A stretch of 64,000 nt of DNA from Arthrobacter sp. MYb229 (GCF_002975405.1 NZ_PCPS01000001.1:248001-312000), one strand, 5' to 3'. Numbered from the stretch's first letter, positions 1 to 8,817 are shown. Numbers and translations: made by a program. Notes: generated from the sequence alone by a model not told the origin.

Positions 1-176
1 TCGTCATAGCGCGGGCGGTGGATCAGCAGCACGTGCAGTTCGCCGTCGCGCAGCTGCCAGGGGATCGCTCCGGCGGCGACCACATCGAATTCGCCCAGGC
101 GGATCTCTTCGGCATCGCTTGAGCGCTGTAGTTCGCACAGCTGCAGACGTGAATGCTGGGACTGGGAAGCGGTCAC
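1..176 (-). CDS. NUDIX hydrolase, MutT1-like (5' part only)
   Basis: The N-terminal 58 codons of a gene that runs off the left edge of the window. It starts at a GTG whose first base is the last base of the ppk stop codon (TAGTG overlap), so it is probably translationally coupled to ppk. The protein enters a NUDIX fold at about residue 34 with VVAAGAIPW, followed by LLIHRPRYDD, the usual first strands of actinobacterial MutT1-type hydrolases. In relatives a NUDIX domain fused to a histidine-phosphatase domain commonly follows ppk and acts on oxidised or diadenosine nucleotides; whether the second domain is present cannot be seen. The NUDIX box itself lies outside the window, so the family call rests on the N-terminus and gene order. 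Confidence 0.75.
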   Translation of the reverse strand, partial: MTASQSQHSRLQLCELQRSSDAEEIRLGEFDVVAAGAIPWQLRDGELHVLLIHRPRYD

Positions 177-2392
177 TAGTTGTGCAGTCCGCTCTGCCGG
201 CGCCGGGTGTGCTCTTCGGTGAGCCAGAACTGGATGTCGGTGAGCGCCTTGCCCTCGGCATCCTGGTGGTGGCGGGTCCACGCGCCATCGGAGCCCAGAT
301 GCCAGCTCATGGTTGAATCGTCCATATAGCGCCCCAGCAGGTCGGTGAGGGAGTCGATGTCCTCCTGGGCGTGCAGCGAAACGAGCGCCTCCACGCGGCG
401 GTCCAGGTTCCGGTGCATCATATCGGCGCTGCCGATGTAGACCAGCGGGTCGCCGGCATTGCCGAAGAAGAACACGCGGCTGTGCTCCAGGAAGCGGCCG
501 AGGATCGAGCGGACGCGGATGTTCTCGCTCAGGCCCGGCAGCTGCGGGCGCAGCGCGCAAATGCCGCGGACGATCACATCCACCTTCACCCCGGCCTGGC
601 TGGCCCGGTACAGGGCATCGATAATGGCCTCGTCGACCATCGAATTCACCTTGATGCAGACGTAGGCGGCGACCCCGTTTCGCGCGTTGGCGATTTCCTT
701 CTCGATCAGCTCCAGCAGCCCGGTGCGCACCGTGCGCGGGGCCACCAGCAGCCGGTGGTAGGTGGACCGCGGCGCGTAGCCCGAGAGCTGGTTGAACAGC
801 CGCGAAACATCTTCGCCTACGGCTTCGTCGCAGGTCAGCAAGCCAAAGTCTTCGTAGTAGCGGGCGGTGCGCGGGTGGTAGTTGCCGGTGCCGATATGGC
901 AGTAGCGGCGCAGCTTGTCGCCTTCCTTGCGCACCACCAGGGAGAGCTTCGAGTGGGTTTTCAGGCCCACGATGCCGTAGACCACGTGCACCCCGGCCTG
1001 CTCCAGCTTGCGCGCCCAGGTGATGTTCGCCTGCTCGTCGAAGCGCGCCTTGATCTCCACCAGCGCCAGCACCTGCTTGCCGGCCTCGGCCGCGTCGATC
1101 AGCGCGTCGACGATCGGGGAGTCCCCGGAGGTGCGGTACAGCGTCTGCTTGATCGCCATCACCTTCGGGTCCGCGGCGGCCTGCTCCAAAAACGCCTGCA
1201 CGGAGGTGGAGAAGGAATCGTAGGGGTGGTGCAGCAGGATGTCGCGCCGGCGCACCGCGCCGAAGACATTCGCGGCCTTCGCGGTCTCCGATTCGTTCAG
1301 GAACCTGGAGGTGTGGCCCACATGCTTGGTGTAGTGCAGCTCGGTGCGGTCCAGCGCGGCGATGACGCCCAGCCCGCGCAGATCCAGCGGGGCCGGCAGC
1401 CGGAAGACCTCGTCTTCCTCGATATTCAGCTCGCGCACCAGCAGTTCGAGCACCTGCGGGTCAATGTCGTCGGCGACCTCCAGGCGCACCGGCGGGCCGA
1501 AGCGGCGGCGCAGCAATTCCTTCTCCAGGGCCTGGAGCAGATTCTCGGCGTCGTCCTCTTCGACCTCCAGGTCCTCATTGCGGGTGACGCGGAAGAAGTG
1601 GTGCTCGACGATTTCCATGCCCGGGAACAGCAGGTCCAGGTGCACGGCGATCAGCGCTTCGAGCGGGATGAACCGGGCGGTGCGCTGCGAGGAGTGCGCC
1701 GCCTTGGCTCCGTCGATGCCGACCAGCCGGGCGATGGTATCGGGCACCTTGAGCCGGGCGAAGAGCTCCTTGCCGGTCAGCGGGTTGCGGACCACCACCG
1801 CGAGGTTCAGCGACAGCCCGGAGATGTAGGGGAAGGGGTGCGCGGGGTCGACCGCCAGCGGGGTGAGCACCGGGAACACCTGGGAAACGAACCAGGAGGA
1901 GAGGTGCTGGCGCTCGGATTCGCCGAGTTCATCCCAGCGGGTAATCCGGATGCCTTCCTCCGCGAGGGCCGGGCGGACCTGCTCGGAAAAGACCAGGGCA
2001 TGCCGGGTCTGCAGCTCGTGGGCCGAATTGAGCAGCAGTTCGAGCTGGTCGACCGGGTTCATCCCGTTGGCTGCGGGCACCGCCAGGCCGGTGGCGATGC
2101 GGCGCTTGAGCCCGGCCACGCGCACCATGAAGAACTCGTCGAGGTTCGAGCCGAAAATTGAGAGGAAGTTCACCCGCTCCAGCAGCGGGAGATCCTTGTC
2201 TTCGGCGAGTTCCAGAACGCGCGCATTGAAGTGCAGCCAGGACAATTCCCGATCCAGGAATCGTTCGTTGTTGAATCCACCCTCGGGATGCCGGGCCGGC
2301 GATTTGATGGCCGGCTCGATGCGGTCTTCGTTCATCTTCGACGCTGGCACATCACGTAACTGTGAGGCCGGCTGCTTCGGGGTGGTAGTCAT
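176..2392 (-). CDS. ppk: Polyphosphate kinase
   Basis: A 738-aa Ppk1 that reversibly transfers the terminal phosphate of ATP onto polyphosphate (EC 2.7.4.1). The N-terminal domain begins near residue 40 with [12 protein letters not shown] and [11 protein letters not shown]; the C-terminal PLD-like catalytic half carries KTHSKL (His480, equivalent to the autophosphorylated E. coli His435) and HIGTGN (His499, equivalent to His454, with the same spacing of 19). The first 40 or so residues are a low-complexity extension, and Met20 is an alternative start. The stop codon overlaps the start of the downstream NUDIX gene. It lies downstream of mshD on the same strand with an 82-nt gap. All key residues seen are intact. 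Confidence 0.96.
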   Translation of the reverse strand: MTTTPKQPASQLRDVPASKMNEDRIEPAIKSPARHPEGGFNNERFLDRELSWLHFNARVLELAEDKDLPLLERVNFLSIFGSNLDEFFMVRVAGLKRRIATGLAVPAANGMNPVDQLELLLNSAHELQTRHALVFSEQVRPALAEEGIRITRWDELGESERQHLSSWFVSQVFPVLTPLAVDPAHPFPYISGLSLNLAVVVRNPLTGKELFARLKVPDTIARLVGIDGAKAAHSSQRTARFIPLEALIAVHLDLLFPGMEIVEHHFFRVTRNEDLEVEEDDAENLLQALEKELLRRRFGPPVRLEVADDIDPQVLELLVRELNIEEDEVFRLPAPLDLRGLGVIAALDRTELHYTKHVGHTSRFLNESETAKAANVFGAVRRRDILLHHPYDSFSTSVQAFLEQAAADPKVMAIKQTLYRTSGDSPIVDALIDAAEAGKQVLALVEIKARFDEQANITWARKLEQAGVHVVYGIVGLKTHSKLSLVVRKEGDKLRRYCHIGTGNYHPRTARYYEDFGLLTCDEAVGEDVSRLFNQLSGYAPRSTYHRLLVAPRTVRTGLLELIEKEIANARNGVAAYVCIKVNSMVDEAIIDALYRASQAGVKVDVIVRGICALRPQLPGLSENIRVRSILGRFLEHSRVFFFGNAGDPLVYIGSADMMHRNLDRRVEALVSLHAQEDIDSLTDLLGRYMDDSTMSWHLGSDGAWTRHHQDAEGKALTDIQFWLTEEHTRRRQSGLHN

Positions 2393-2474
2393 CTACTGAA
2401 CTCGCTTCTTTCTGCAAGTGGAAACCTAGTTGCACCTCATTGCGCTGGCCAGAGGCTCTGCTCTGCCCGGTACC

Positions 2475-3437
2475 CTACGATTCTATCGGCTGCGGGCCGT
2501 ACATGATGTCGGTGTCCCAGAGTGTGAAGCCCAGCGAACGGTACAGGCTGACCGCCGCCTGGTTCTCGGCGTCAACGTAGAGCAAGACGGCGCCCACTCC
2601 CATTTCCAGCAGGTAGTTCACGCCGAGGGCGGTGAGCACGCGGCCCAGGCCCAGGCCCTGGGCTTCGGGGACCACGCCGACCACGTAGACCTCGCCCAGC
2701 GGGCGGACCGAATCCCCGGTGGCCGGGTGGATCTTGGTCCAGTGGAAGGCGATGACCTGCTCCGCGGCGTCGAAAGCCAAGAAGAAGCCCGCAGGATCAA
2801 ACCAGGATTCGGCCATGCGCGAGTCCAAATCCGCCAGCGTGAGCGAACCCTGCTCCGGATGGTCCGCGAATGCCGCCGCGTTGGCGGCCAACCAGGCAGG
2901 CTCGTCCTCGCCCACCCGGAAGGTGCGGACGCTGCTGCCGCGGTCCAGCTGCGGAACTTCCAGCGCCTCGGGGCTTTCGCGGCGCAGCTTATGGAGTTCG
3001 CGCACGGTGGCCAGACCGATTGCCTCGGCCAGCTTCTTGGCCGCGGGATGCCCGCCGTGGGCCCACGCCTGAATGCGGCTCAGTTCCAGCTCTTCGCCGA
3101 GGCGCTGCACGAGAGCCGAGGCGATGCCTTGCTGGCGATGCTGCGGGTGCACCACGAGTTCGACCACCCAGGAATCGGCCTCCGGATCACGCACCGCGGC
3201 CACCACGCCGACCAGCGTGGACTCTCCGGGGTCCGCCTGCTGCTCGGCGCGCAGCGAGAAGACCTTGTCCGAGAATTCCTCGGAGCCAAGGGCGACCAGG
3301 GTCTGGTCGCTCAGCGGCGGGTTGCCGTCGTGTTCCTGAGCTGCGGCGGCAAGCTTGCGTACCTCAGCAAGTTCGCGTTCTTCCAGCTCACCTTGTGTTT
3401 TCTCGATGGACAAAGTAGTTTGTGGCAGTTCGCTCAT
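2475..3437 (-). CDS. mshD: Mycothiol synthase
   Basis: A 320-aa protein with two GNAT acetyltransferase domains. The N-terminal copy carries VVHPQHRQQGIASALV; the C-terminal copy carries VVPEAQGLGLGRVLTALG followed by YVDAENQAAVSLYRSLGF, the usual acetyl-CoA loop and C-terminal strand. MshD acetylates Cys-GlcN-Ins with acetyl-CoA to finish mycothiol, the main thiol of actinobacteria; in the family only the C-terminal domain is catalytic. It sits directly downstream of a GlnR-type regulator, the same order as Rv0818-Rv0819 in Mycobacterium tuberculosis, which supports the symbol. The start has no clear Shine-Dalgarno but has a -10-like box 6 nt upstream, which suggests leaderless translation. 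Confidence 0.92.
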   Translation of the reverse strand: MSELPQTTLSIEKTQGELEERELAEVRKLAAAAQEHDGNPPLSDQTLVALGSEEFSDKVFSLRAEQQADPGESTLVGVVAAVRDPEADSWVVELVVHPQHRQQGIASALVQRLGEELELSRIQAWAHGGHPAAKKLAEAIGLATVRELHKLRRESPEALEVPQLDRGSSVRTFRVGEDEPAWLAANAAAFADHPEQGSLTLADLDSRMAESWFDPAGFFLAFDAAEQVIAFHWTKIHPATGDSVRPLGEVYVVGVVPEAQGLGLGRVLTALGVNYLLEMGVGAVLLYVDAENQAAVSLYRSLGFTLWDTDIMYGPQPIES

Positions 3438-3443
3438 ACCTTC

Positions 3444-3449
3444 ACCTTA
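3444..3449 (-). promoter_or_regulatory. Predicted -10 box of mshD (leaderless type)
   Basis: Reads TAAGGT on the minus strand, exactly 6 nt before the mshD ATG. No convincing -35 was seen. The spacing would place transcription initiation at or next to the start codon. Confidence 0.5.
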
Positions 3450-3487
3450 GCCGGTGATTCCGTGCAGCTACCAGTGGCGGGAGAAAC

Positions 3488-4144
3488 TTAAACTTCGGTG
3501 TAGAAGCGGTAGCCGACATTTCGCACGGTGCCGATCAGCTGCTCATGATCGGTGCCGAGTTTGGCGCGCAAGCGACGCACGTGAACGTCGACGGTGCGGG
3601 TACCGCCGTAGTAGTCGTAGCCCCACACTTCGTGGAGCAGCTGCTCGCGGGTGAAGACGCGTCCGGGGAACTGCGAGAGGTACTTGAGCAGCTCAAATTC
3701 CTTGTAGGTCAGATCCAGCATGCGGCGGTCGATCCGCGCGGTGTAGCTCAGCTCATCGATGGTCAGCCCGGAGGTATTCTCCTGGACCACCACCTCCGGT
3801 GCGGCCGAAAGGATCAGCCGGATCCGGGCCTCGAGCTCCCCGGGGACCGCGGTAGGCAAAATGAAGTCGGAAGCATGCCAAGCGGAATTCAGAACGCCCA
3901 GGCCACCCTCGCCAATGACCAGCAACAACGGTAAATTGACGGTAGAGTGGATGGTTTGCGCCAGGGCTCGCGCGGCAATCAGCTCGGTGCGCGCGTCGAG
4001 AATGACCGCTTCGGCGTCGCCGATTTGGCTCAGCGCCTCGGTGTTGGCCGGCAAGCAGCGGTTCTCGTGAAGCAGCAGTTCCAGCGCCGGAAGCACCTCG
4101 GCACCGGTGCTTGCATTATTACTCAGGAGCAGTAGGTGCGCCAT
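3488..4144 (-). CDS. glnR: GlnR-type winged-helix response regulator
   Basis: A 218-aa OmpR-family protein. The receiver domain (about 1-115) is degenerate: it keeps one aspartate, Asp50 in VILDAR, but lacks the usual acidic pocket, as in atypical orphan GlnR regulators. The C-terminal winged helix (about 125-215) has LTYKEFELLKYL, RVFTREQLLHEVWGYDY and TRTVDVHVRRLRAKLG. GlnR controls nitrogen assimilation genes in actinobacteria, and no histidine kinase lies nearby. The order glnR-mshD matches that in mycobacteria. A strong AGGAGGA ribosome-binding site precedes the ATG. Calling it GlnR rather than another orphan OmpR regulator relies on the degenerate receiver and synteny. Confidence 0.82.
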   Translation of the reverse strand: MAHLLLLSNNASTGAEVLPALELLLHENRCLPANTEALSQIGDAEAVILDARTELIAARALAQTIHSTVNLPLLLVIGEGGLGVLNSAWHASDFILPTAVPGELEARIRLILSAAPEVVVQENTSGLTIDELSYTARIDRRMLDLTYKEFELLKYLSQFPGRVFTREQLLHEVWGYDYYGGTRTVDVHVRRLRAKLGTDHEQLIGTVRNVGYRFYTEV

Positions 4145-4272
4145 GATGGAGTTCCTCCTGCCAGTGGTGTGCGAAAAAATCGTTTTTACGTGTCACAGTA
4201 TAAAGAAAGAATCACTCAAAGTGCGCATGTGAACGAGCAAGTGCCCGGACTATTACCGATGGGAAATTTAGT

Positions 4273-5007
4273 TTGCGAATCAAGGTACTGATTAGTGGGC
4301 TGCTCGCCGCGGCCCTGTTGGCTGGCGCCGCCAGCCTCAGTTCGCTGAACTTTGCGATGGCGGCGGTCGCCGTGGTGCTGCAGCTAGTTTTCGCCTATAC
4401 CTGGCCGCGGATGACGCGTTCGGAGACTCCCTGGACGATCAGCATCATCCTCGCGATCGCCGCCCTGGCCTCCACCGCGGCGACGCTCTTCATGCCGGGG
4501 GCCACGCAGACCTCGCATAGCGTCGAGGTCATTGCCGCCGGGGTGCTGATGATTTTCATTACGCAGGTCATGCGCGGCTCCACCGCCGATGGGCGGCTAG
4601 CCGGAGTGGTTTCGGGGATCACCGGTTTGGCCATCGTGGCGCAAGGCTCGGGATGGGCCGCCATGGGCCTCGGCGAGGGGGCGCTGGGGGTCACCGTCTT
4701 CACCCTCATCGCGCTCGTTGGCGCCGGGGCGATCGCCATTACCCGGTTGCCGGACCGGATTACCTTCGTGCTGGCCCCCTTGATCGGCGGGGCGCTCGGC
4801 GCGGCGGCCAGCGCGTTGACCTTCGGTCCCACCTGGTACCAGGCGCTGACCATCGGGGTGCTGGCGGGGCTGCTGGTGGGCAGCCTGCGTGCGTTGGCCT
4901 TGTCCACCCGCAGCATCCGCACGCTCTCCGGTGTGCTCGCCCTGGCTAGCGGGATCCTGATCCTGGCCGGAGCGATGAGCTGGTACGTGATGGCCCTGCT
5001 GAGCTAA
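4273..5007 (+). CDS. Hypothetical polytopic membrane protein
   Basis: A 244-aa protein with about seven or eight hydrophobic segments and almost no soluble part; no catalytic motif is visible and I do not recognise the family. It is divergent from glnR. The start used is a TTG; an ATG at 4259 is in another frame. High GC at third codon positions and continuous hydrophobic periodicity support real coding. It could be a transporter-like or integral-membrane protein of unknown function. Confidence 0.75.
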   Translation: MRIKVLISGLLAAALLAGAASLSSLNFAMAAVAVVLQLVFAYTWPRMTRSETPWTISIILAIAALASTAATLFMPGATQTSHSVEVIAAGVLMIFITQVMRGSTADGRLAGVVSGITGLAIVAQGSGWAAMGLGEGALGVTVFTLIALVGAGAIAITRLPDRITFVLAPLIGGALGAAASALTFGPTWYQALTIGVLAGLLVGSLRALALSTRSIRTLSGVLALASGILILAGAMSWYVMALLS

Positions 5008-5064
5008 TCACGAAATGTGATGCCTGCTTCGTCACGAGTGTCGGAAATACCGAAGTGCTCGGGC

Positions 5065-5070
5065 TAAGAT
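5065..5070 (+). promoter_or_regulatory. Predicted -10 box for the 39-aa membrane peptide
   Basis: TAAGAT lies exactly 6 nt before the ATG at 5077, with no Shine-Dalgarno between them, so the mRNA is probably leaderless. Confidence 0.5.
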
Positions 5071-5076
5071 GTAGGC

Positions 5077-5196
5077 ATGAATGAAAATTACCTTGCACTC
5101 GAAATTTTCTTCCTCGCCTTGCTGACCATTGCAGGTCTGGGCATGGCCGGATTCGCCGGACTTGTAGTAAAGCGTCTCTTCAAGGGGCAGAAGTAG
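5077..5196 (+). CDS. Small single-pass membrane peptide (39 aa)
   Basis: ATG at 5077 to TAG at 5196 encodes 39 residues: a short polar N-terminus (MNENYLALE), one hydrophobic helix (about 10-32) and a basic tail (VVKRLFKGQK), giving a predicted N-out/C-in topology. It has its own -10-like box and is followed at once by a perfect-stem terminator, so it looks like an independent one-gene unit. No family is recognised. Confidence 0.6.
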   Translation: MNENYLALEIFFLALLTIAGLGMAGFAGLVVKRLFKGQK

Positions 5197-5197
5197 A

Positions 5198-5229
5198 AGC
5201 AGCGCACACAAAAACGTGTGCGCTGTTTC
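5198..5229 (+). terminator. Intrinsic terminator after the 39-aa gene
   Basis: AGCGCACAC (5201-5209) pairs perfectly with GTGTGCGCT (5216-5224) around a 6-nt A-rich loop and is followed by GTTTCC. Confidence 0.7.
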
Positions 5230-5262
5230 CATTTAACCGGGCAACTTAGGAGCAGCTAGTCT

Positions 5263-5877
5263 ATGGCTTTTGACATTCCCACGGACCTCATGCCGGAACT
5301 CGTGCCCTTCTCGTGGCTCATCGGCAGCTGGGAAGGAAGCGGGCGCCTCGGCGACGGGGAGGATGCGGACCCGCACTTTTGGCAGCAGGTCACCTTCCGC
5401 GAGGTCGGCGCCCCGTATCTGGAATACCGCAGCGAAGCGTGGCTCACCGAAGCCGACGGCACCAAGCTGCGGATCCTGGCCGTTGAAAACGGCTTCTGGT
5501 CGCTGGACCGTGAGCAGCAGGATGCAGACGCGGGCCCAGGAATGACCCCGGGAGAGATCTTCCCGGCCTTGCGCTCGGCCGACGACGTGCAGCAGCTGCA
5601 CACCGCAGAGGGCTTCAAAATTCAGGCGCAGATCCTGCAGCCTGGCGGGATCAGCGAACTTTACTACGGGCTGATCGACGGTCCGCGGATGCATCTGGCC
5701 ACCGAAGCGTTGTTGCGCAGCAAGAACGCGAAGCAGTACGCCTCCTCGACCCGGATGTACGGGCTTGTCGGCGGAGATCTATTTTGGCGTTGGGATGTGT
5801 CCTTGGGCAATCAAGATCTCAAGGCTCATGCCTCAGCCGCGCTGAAACGTGTTACTACAGAGGCGATGGATTCCTGA
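5263..5877 (+). CDS. Nitrobindin-like heme-binding protein (DUF1794/FABP-like)
   Basis: A 204-aa small beta-barrel protein. It opens with PFSWLIGSWEGSG (about 15-27), the GxWxGxG signature of the bacterial nitrobindin/THAP4-like family, followed by FREVGAPYLEYRSEAWL, and ends with NQDLKAHASAALKR, where the histidine sits where the family heme ligand is found. Nitrobindins bind ferric heme and isomerise peroxynitrite to nitrate; the activity here is inferred from family. An AGGAG ribosome-binding site precedes the ATG. The stop is 1 nt before the ygfZ start, so the two are co-transcribed. Confidence 0.85.
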   Translation: MAFDIPTDLMPELVPFSWLIGSWEGSGRLGDGEDADPHFWQQVTFREVGAPYLEYRSEAWLTEADGTKLRILAVENGFWSLDREQQDADAGPGMTPGEIFPALRSADDVQQLHTAEGFKIQAQILQPGGISELYYGLIDGPRMHLATEALLRSKNAKQYASSTRMYGLVGGDLFWRWDVSLGNQDLKAHASAALKRVTTEAMDS

Positions 5878-5878
5878 C

Positions 5879-6964
5879 ATGAGCGAAAATCAATATCGTT
5901 CGGTGCTGCTGGATCGTGCGGCAGCAATCGAGGCATCCGGGGCAGATGCCGGCGTGGCAGCGCATTATGGCGCGCCCACCCGCGAGGCCCGCAAGCTATT
6001 CCAAGGCCAGGCGATTGCCGACCTGAGCCACCTTGACGTGCTGGAACTGCGTGGCGAGGACCGGCAGAGCTGGTTGAACACGCTCAGCAGCCAGTCGCTC
6101 ACCGGGCTGAAGCCGGGGGCCTCCAGCCAGGCGCTGCTGCTTTCGGTTCAGGGGCGTATCGAGCACGAGATGAAGGTGCTCATCGACACCGATCGGGTGC
6201 TGCTGATCGTCGAGCAGGGCCGCGCCGAGCCGCTGCAGAAATTCCTCGAATCGATGCGGTTCATGCTGCGGGTGGAACTGGCAAACCTTTCGAGCACCCA
6301 TGGCGTGCTCGGCGCGGTGCGCGAGATTCCCAGCTGCAACGAGCTGGTGTGGCGCAATCCGTGGCCGCAGGTCAGCGCCGGGGGATGGGCCTATTCACGC
6401 GAGGACCACCCGGGTCTGGAACGACCGTGGTTCTTGCATGTTGTTGAACTTGAGCGCTTGGAAGAAGCCGTCGGCGAGGAAGAGCTTGCCGGGAGCATGG
6501 CGGTCGAGTCCCTGCGCATCGCCGCCTGGGAGCCGCGCTTCGGTTTCGAGAATGATGACAAGACCATCCCGCATGAACTGGATTGGCTGCGCACCGCGGT
6601 GCACATGGACAAGGGCTGCTACAAGGGGCAGGAAACCGTTGCCCGCGTGCACAACATCGGCCACCCGCCGCGTCGCCTGGTGTTCCTCGACCTCGACGGG
6701 TCGATGCACACCTTGCCGGCCGCCGGTTCGGAGATCAAGCTCGGTGAGCGCACCGTCGGCAAGCTGACCTCGGCCTCCCTGCACTATGAAGCCGGACCGA
6801 TCGCGCTGGGCGTGATCAAACGCAATGTGGACCCCGAAGCGGTGCTGAGCGTCGTGGACGGCGAGAGTGTCTACCCGGCCGCGCAAGAGGTCATCGTGGC
6901 CACGGACGCCGGACAGACCGCGGGCCGGTTCACCGGTTTCCTGCGGACCCCGCCCCCGGCCTGA
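5879..6964 (+). CDS. ygfZ: YgfZ/GcvT-like folate-binding protein
   Basis: A 361-aa protein of the YgfZ family, which uses folate to help assemble or repair certain Fe-S enzymes. The family signature KGCYKGQE lies at residues 245-252, including the conserved cysteine, followed by TVARVHNIGHPPRRLV and the C-terminal beta domain (GERTVGKLTSA). The ATG at 5879 is preferred: an earlier in-frame start at 5849 would overlap the upstream gene by 29 nt and adds residues not expected in the family. The gene is directly after the nitrobindin-like gene and ends at a bidirectional terminator facing pfkA. Confidence 0.9.
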   Translation: MSENQYRSVLLDRAAAIEASGADAGVAAHYGAPTREARKLFQGQAIADLSHLDVLELRGEDRQSWLNTLSSQSLTGLKPGASSQALLLSVQGRIEHEMKVLIDTDRVLLIVEQGRAEPLQKFLESMRFMLRVELANLSSTHGVLGAVREIPSCNELVWRNPWPQVSAGGWAYSREDHPGLERPWFLHVVELERLEEAVGEEELAGSMAVESLRIAAWEPRFGFENDDKTIPHELDWLRTAVHMDKGCYKGQETVARVHNIGHPPRRLVFLDLDGSMHTLPAAGSEIKLGERTVGKLTSASLHYEAGPIALGVIKRNVDPEAVLSVVDGESVYPAAQEVIVATDAGQTAGRFTGFLRTPPPA

Positions 6965-6979
6965 GCAGCTTAACGCAAT

Positions 6980-7017
6980 AGCGGTCCGGCACCTCCCGCG
7001 GGAGGTGCCGGACCGCT
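6980..7017. terminator. Bidirectional terminator between ygfZ and pfkA
   Basis: A perfect 38-nt palindrome (AGCGGTCCGGCACCTCCC, then its complement around GC) lies between convergent genes and is followed by GTTGCTTTG on plus. Confidence 0.85.
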
Positions 7018-7038
7018 GTTGCTTTGCCGGTGCGGAAT

Positions 7039-8067
7039 TTAGCCGAAGAGGATCCGGGCCTCGTTGTAGCGGTCCATCGGAACCCGCTTGAGGTTGTTCA
7101 GCGCCGCGCGCAGCGGGACGCGGTTGACCTTGGTGCCGTGGATCGCGACCATGGTGCCCCAGGCCGAATCGGCGACCGAATTCACCGCGGCCATGCCAAG
7201 CCGCGTGGCCAGCACGCGGTCGAACGCGGTGGGCACGCCGCCGCGCTGGATATGGCCCAGCACGGTGGCGCGGGTTTCGAGGCCGGTTTGCTCCTCGATC
7301 AGCGGGGCGAGCATTTCGCTGATTCCACCGAGCCGCGCCCGGCCGAAGGTATCCACCCCACGCACCGAGAACGCCTCGTCCAGGCCCTCGGGGACGAACC
7401 CCTCGGAGACCACGACCAATGGTGCACGGCCACGCTCGTGGGCTTCGCGCACCCACTGGTAGATCTCTTCCATGGTGGTGGAAACCTCGGGGATGAGGAT
7501 CGCATGGGCGCCGGAGGCCATGCCGGCGTGCATGGCGATCCAGCCGACGTGCCGGCCCATGACCTCGGCGATCATGCAGCGATGGTGCGAGTCCCCGGTA
7601 GTGCGCAGCCGGTCGATGGCCTCCACGGCGATCTGGTTTGCGGTGTCGAAACCGAAGGTGTAGTCGGTGGCGTCCAGGTCGTTGTCGATGGTCTTCGGGA
7701 CGCCAACCACCGGCAGCCCGGCCTCGCACAGGCGCTGCGCGCCGGCGAGGGTCCCCTCGCCGCCGATCGCGATCAAGGCGTCGACATTGTTCTTCTCCAG
7801 CGTGGCGGCGATATGCTCGGCTCCGCCATTTTCTCCCTCGAACGCGTTGGTGCGCGAGGTGCCTAGAATGGTTCCGCCCTGTTTGGCGATACCGCGGACG
7901 GCGGTCCGGGGAAGCTCGAAGAAGTCGCCTTCCTTGACTCCCTTCCAGCCGTCGCGGAAGCCAACAAATTCGTAGTCATAGCTTTTGATGCCATTGAGCA
8001 CCGCACCGCGGATCACCGCGTTCAATCCCGGGCAGTCGCCTCCCGAAGTCATGATTCCAATGCGCAT
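7039..8067 (-). CDS. pfkA: 6-phosphofructokinase
   Basis: A 342-aa enzyme phosphorylating fructose 6-phosphate in glycolysis. It shows the nucleotide-binding TSGGDCPGLNA (7-17), GGEGT (102-106), catalytic KTIDND with Asp128, and GRHVGWIA. It belongs to the mixed-substrate group: position 105 (E. coli Gly104) is Gly, which favours ATP as donor, whereas Lys125 (E. coli Gly124) is the residue usual in pyrophosphate-dependent enzymes. Actinobacterial ATP-dependent PFKs have this same combination, so ATP is the likely donor. A GAGGG site precedes the ATG; the leader is about 130 nt. Confidence 0.93.
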   Translation of the reverse strand: MRIGIMTSGGDCPGLNAVIRGAVLNGIKSYDYEFVGFRDGWKGVKEGDFFELPRTAVRGIAKQGGTILGTSRTNAFEGENGGAEHIAATLEKNNVDALIAIGGEGTLAGAQRLCEAGLPVVGVPKTIDNDLDATDYTFGFDTANQIAVEAIDRLRTTGDSHHRCMIAEVMGRHVGWIAMHAGMASGAHAILIPEVSTTMEEIYQWVREAHERGRAPLVVVSEGFVPEGLDEAFSVRGVDTFGRARLGGISEMLAPLIEEQTGLETRATVLGHIQRGGVPTAFDRVLATRLGMAAVNSVADSAWGTMVAIHGTKVNRVPLRAALNNLKRVPMDRYNEARILFG

Positions 8068-8213
8068 TTACCCTCACTTAGTAAGTAGGGAAGACTTCGG
8101 ATACACGACGGGTTCCTTGCTGAATGCTGCTGCGGAGCGGGCCGGGTATCCGAGGAAAACCCTTCGGACTTCATTCGATTCCGCGCACCATTGAGCATCG
8201 AGTTCTCTAAGAT
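8068..8213 (-). promoter_or_regulatory. pfkA promoter and leader
   Basis: On the minus strand a TAGAAT -10 candidate occupies 8208-8213. Within the leader, CGGATAC at 8098-8104 is complementary to GTATCCG at 8146-8152, a 7-bp inverted repeat around 41 nt, so the 5' UTR may fold. No known riboswitch was recognised. Confidence 0.4.
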
Positions 8214-8220
8214 TCTACGT

Positions 8221-8276
8221 GGTTAAAACCACAAGAGCGAGTTGTTTGCCACCTGAGGTAGCGAACAACCCGCTCT
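8221..8276 (-). terminator. Terminator of the PspC small-gene unit
   Basis: A 20-bp hairpin (8234-8276). Its apparent mismatches become G-U pairs only when read on the minus strand, and the minus strand continues into TTGTGGTTTT, so the terminator works leftward for the genes from 8299 onward. Confidence 0.75.
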
Positions 8277-8298
8277 GTTTCGGAGATACTCCGGGGGA

Positions 8299-8541
8299 TT
8301 AGAACTTGCGCAGCAGTTTCTGCAGCACGATGCTGTCATCCTGGGCCGGAATCAGCAGCCAGGCCACGATGTACGCGCCGATGCCGATGACCGGCAGGAG
8401 GAAGGAGAGCAGCAGCCCGATGCGGACCAAGGTGACATCCCAGCCGAACTTATCCGCGATGCCGCCGGCGATCCCGGCAACCATGCGCGAGGGGCCGCGG
8501 CGCAGCGGGATCGAACGGATCTGGTTGAAGAAGGTATCCAT
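8299..8541 (-). CDS. PspC-domain small membrane protein
   Basis: An 80-aa protein consisting of a single PspC domain: PSRMVAGIAGGIADKFGWDVTLVRIG followed by a hydrophobic segment, VIGIGAYIVAWLLIP. PspC domains occur in phage-shock and LiaFSR/EsrISR-type membrane-stress proteins. It has an AGGAG ribosome-binding site and lies last in a minus-strand group of three envelope genes, ending at a terminator. Likely an accessory envelope-stress component; no enzymatic function is expected. Confidence 0.85.
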   Translation of the reverse strand: MDTFFNQIRSIPLRRGPSRMVAGIAGGIADKFGWDVTLVRIGLLLSFLLPVIGIGAYIVAWLLIPAQDDSIVLQKLLRKF

Positions 8542-8565
8542 GAGTGCTCCTAAAAAAGGTGGGTG

Positions 8566-8805
8566 CTAGTCGTTGTGGGAAGGTAGTTCGGTGTTCTTGC
8601 CGCTGGCCTTGCGTGCCGAGGAGATGCCCGCGAAGATCATCCCCACCCCGGCCAGGGCAACCAGCGCGATGAAGAACAACGGGGTGTCGAAGTGCCAGCT
8701 GAATAGGGTTCGGCTGAGCGTCGCAAGCGCGACCACGACGAGGATCAGGCCAAACACCAAGGTGCCGGCAGGAAATTTTGCTTCGGTTTGCTGATCAGAA
8801 TTCAT
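8566..8805 (-). CDS. Small two-helix membrane protein of the PspC cluster
   Basis: A 79-aa protein with two hydrophobic segments (about 13-33 and 42-62) and polar tails. It lies between the PspC-domain gene and the LiaF/EsrI-like gene with gaps of 24 and 12 nt, so it is probably co-transcribed with them. No named family was recognised; context suggests a membrane partner in the same stress system. Confidence 0.7.
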   Translation of the reverse strand: MNSDQQTEAKFPAGTLVFGLILVVVALATLSRTLFSWHFDTPLFFIALVALAGVGMIFAGISSARKASGKNTELPSHND

Positions 8806-8817
8806 GCTGTCCGCTCC

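Noticed and set aside
371-2161. 596-aa open frame on plus, opposite ppk
   Set aside because: It is the antisense shadow of ppk: high GC in a fixed frame gives long open antisense frames. Composition is histidine/glutamine-rich with no domain.
6395-7729. 444-aa minus-strand frame spanning ygfZ and pfkA
   Set aside because: Crosses a perfect bidirectional terminator and lies in the wrong frame of both certain genes.
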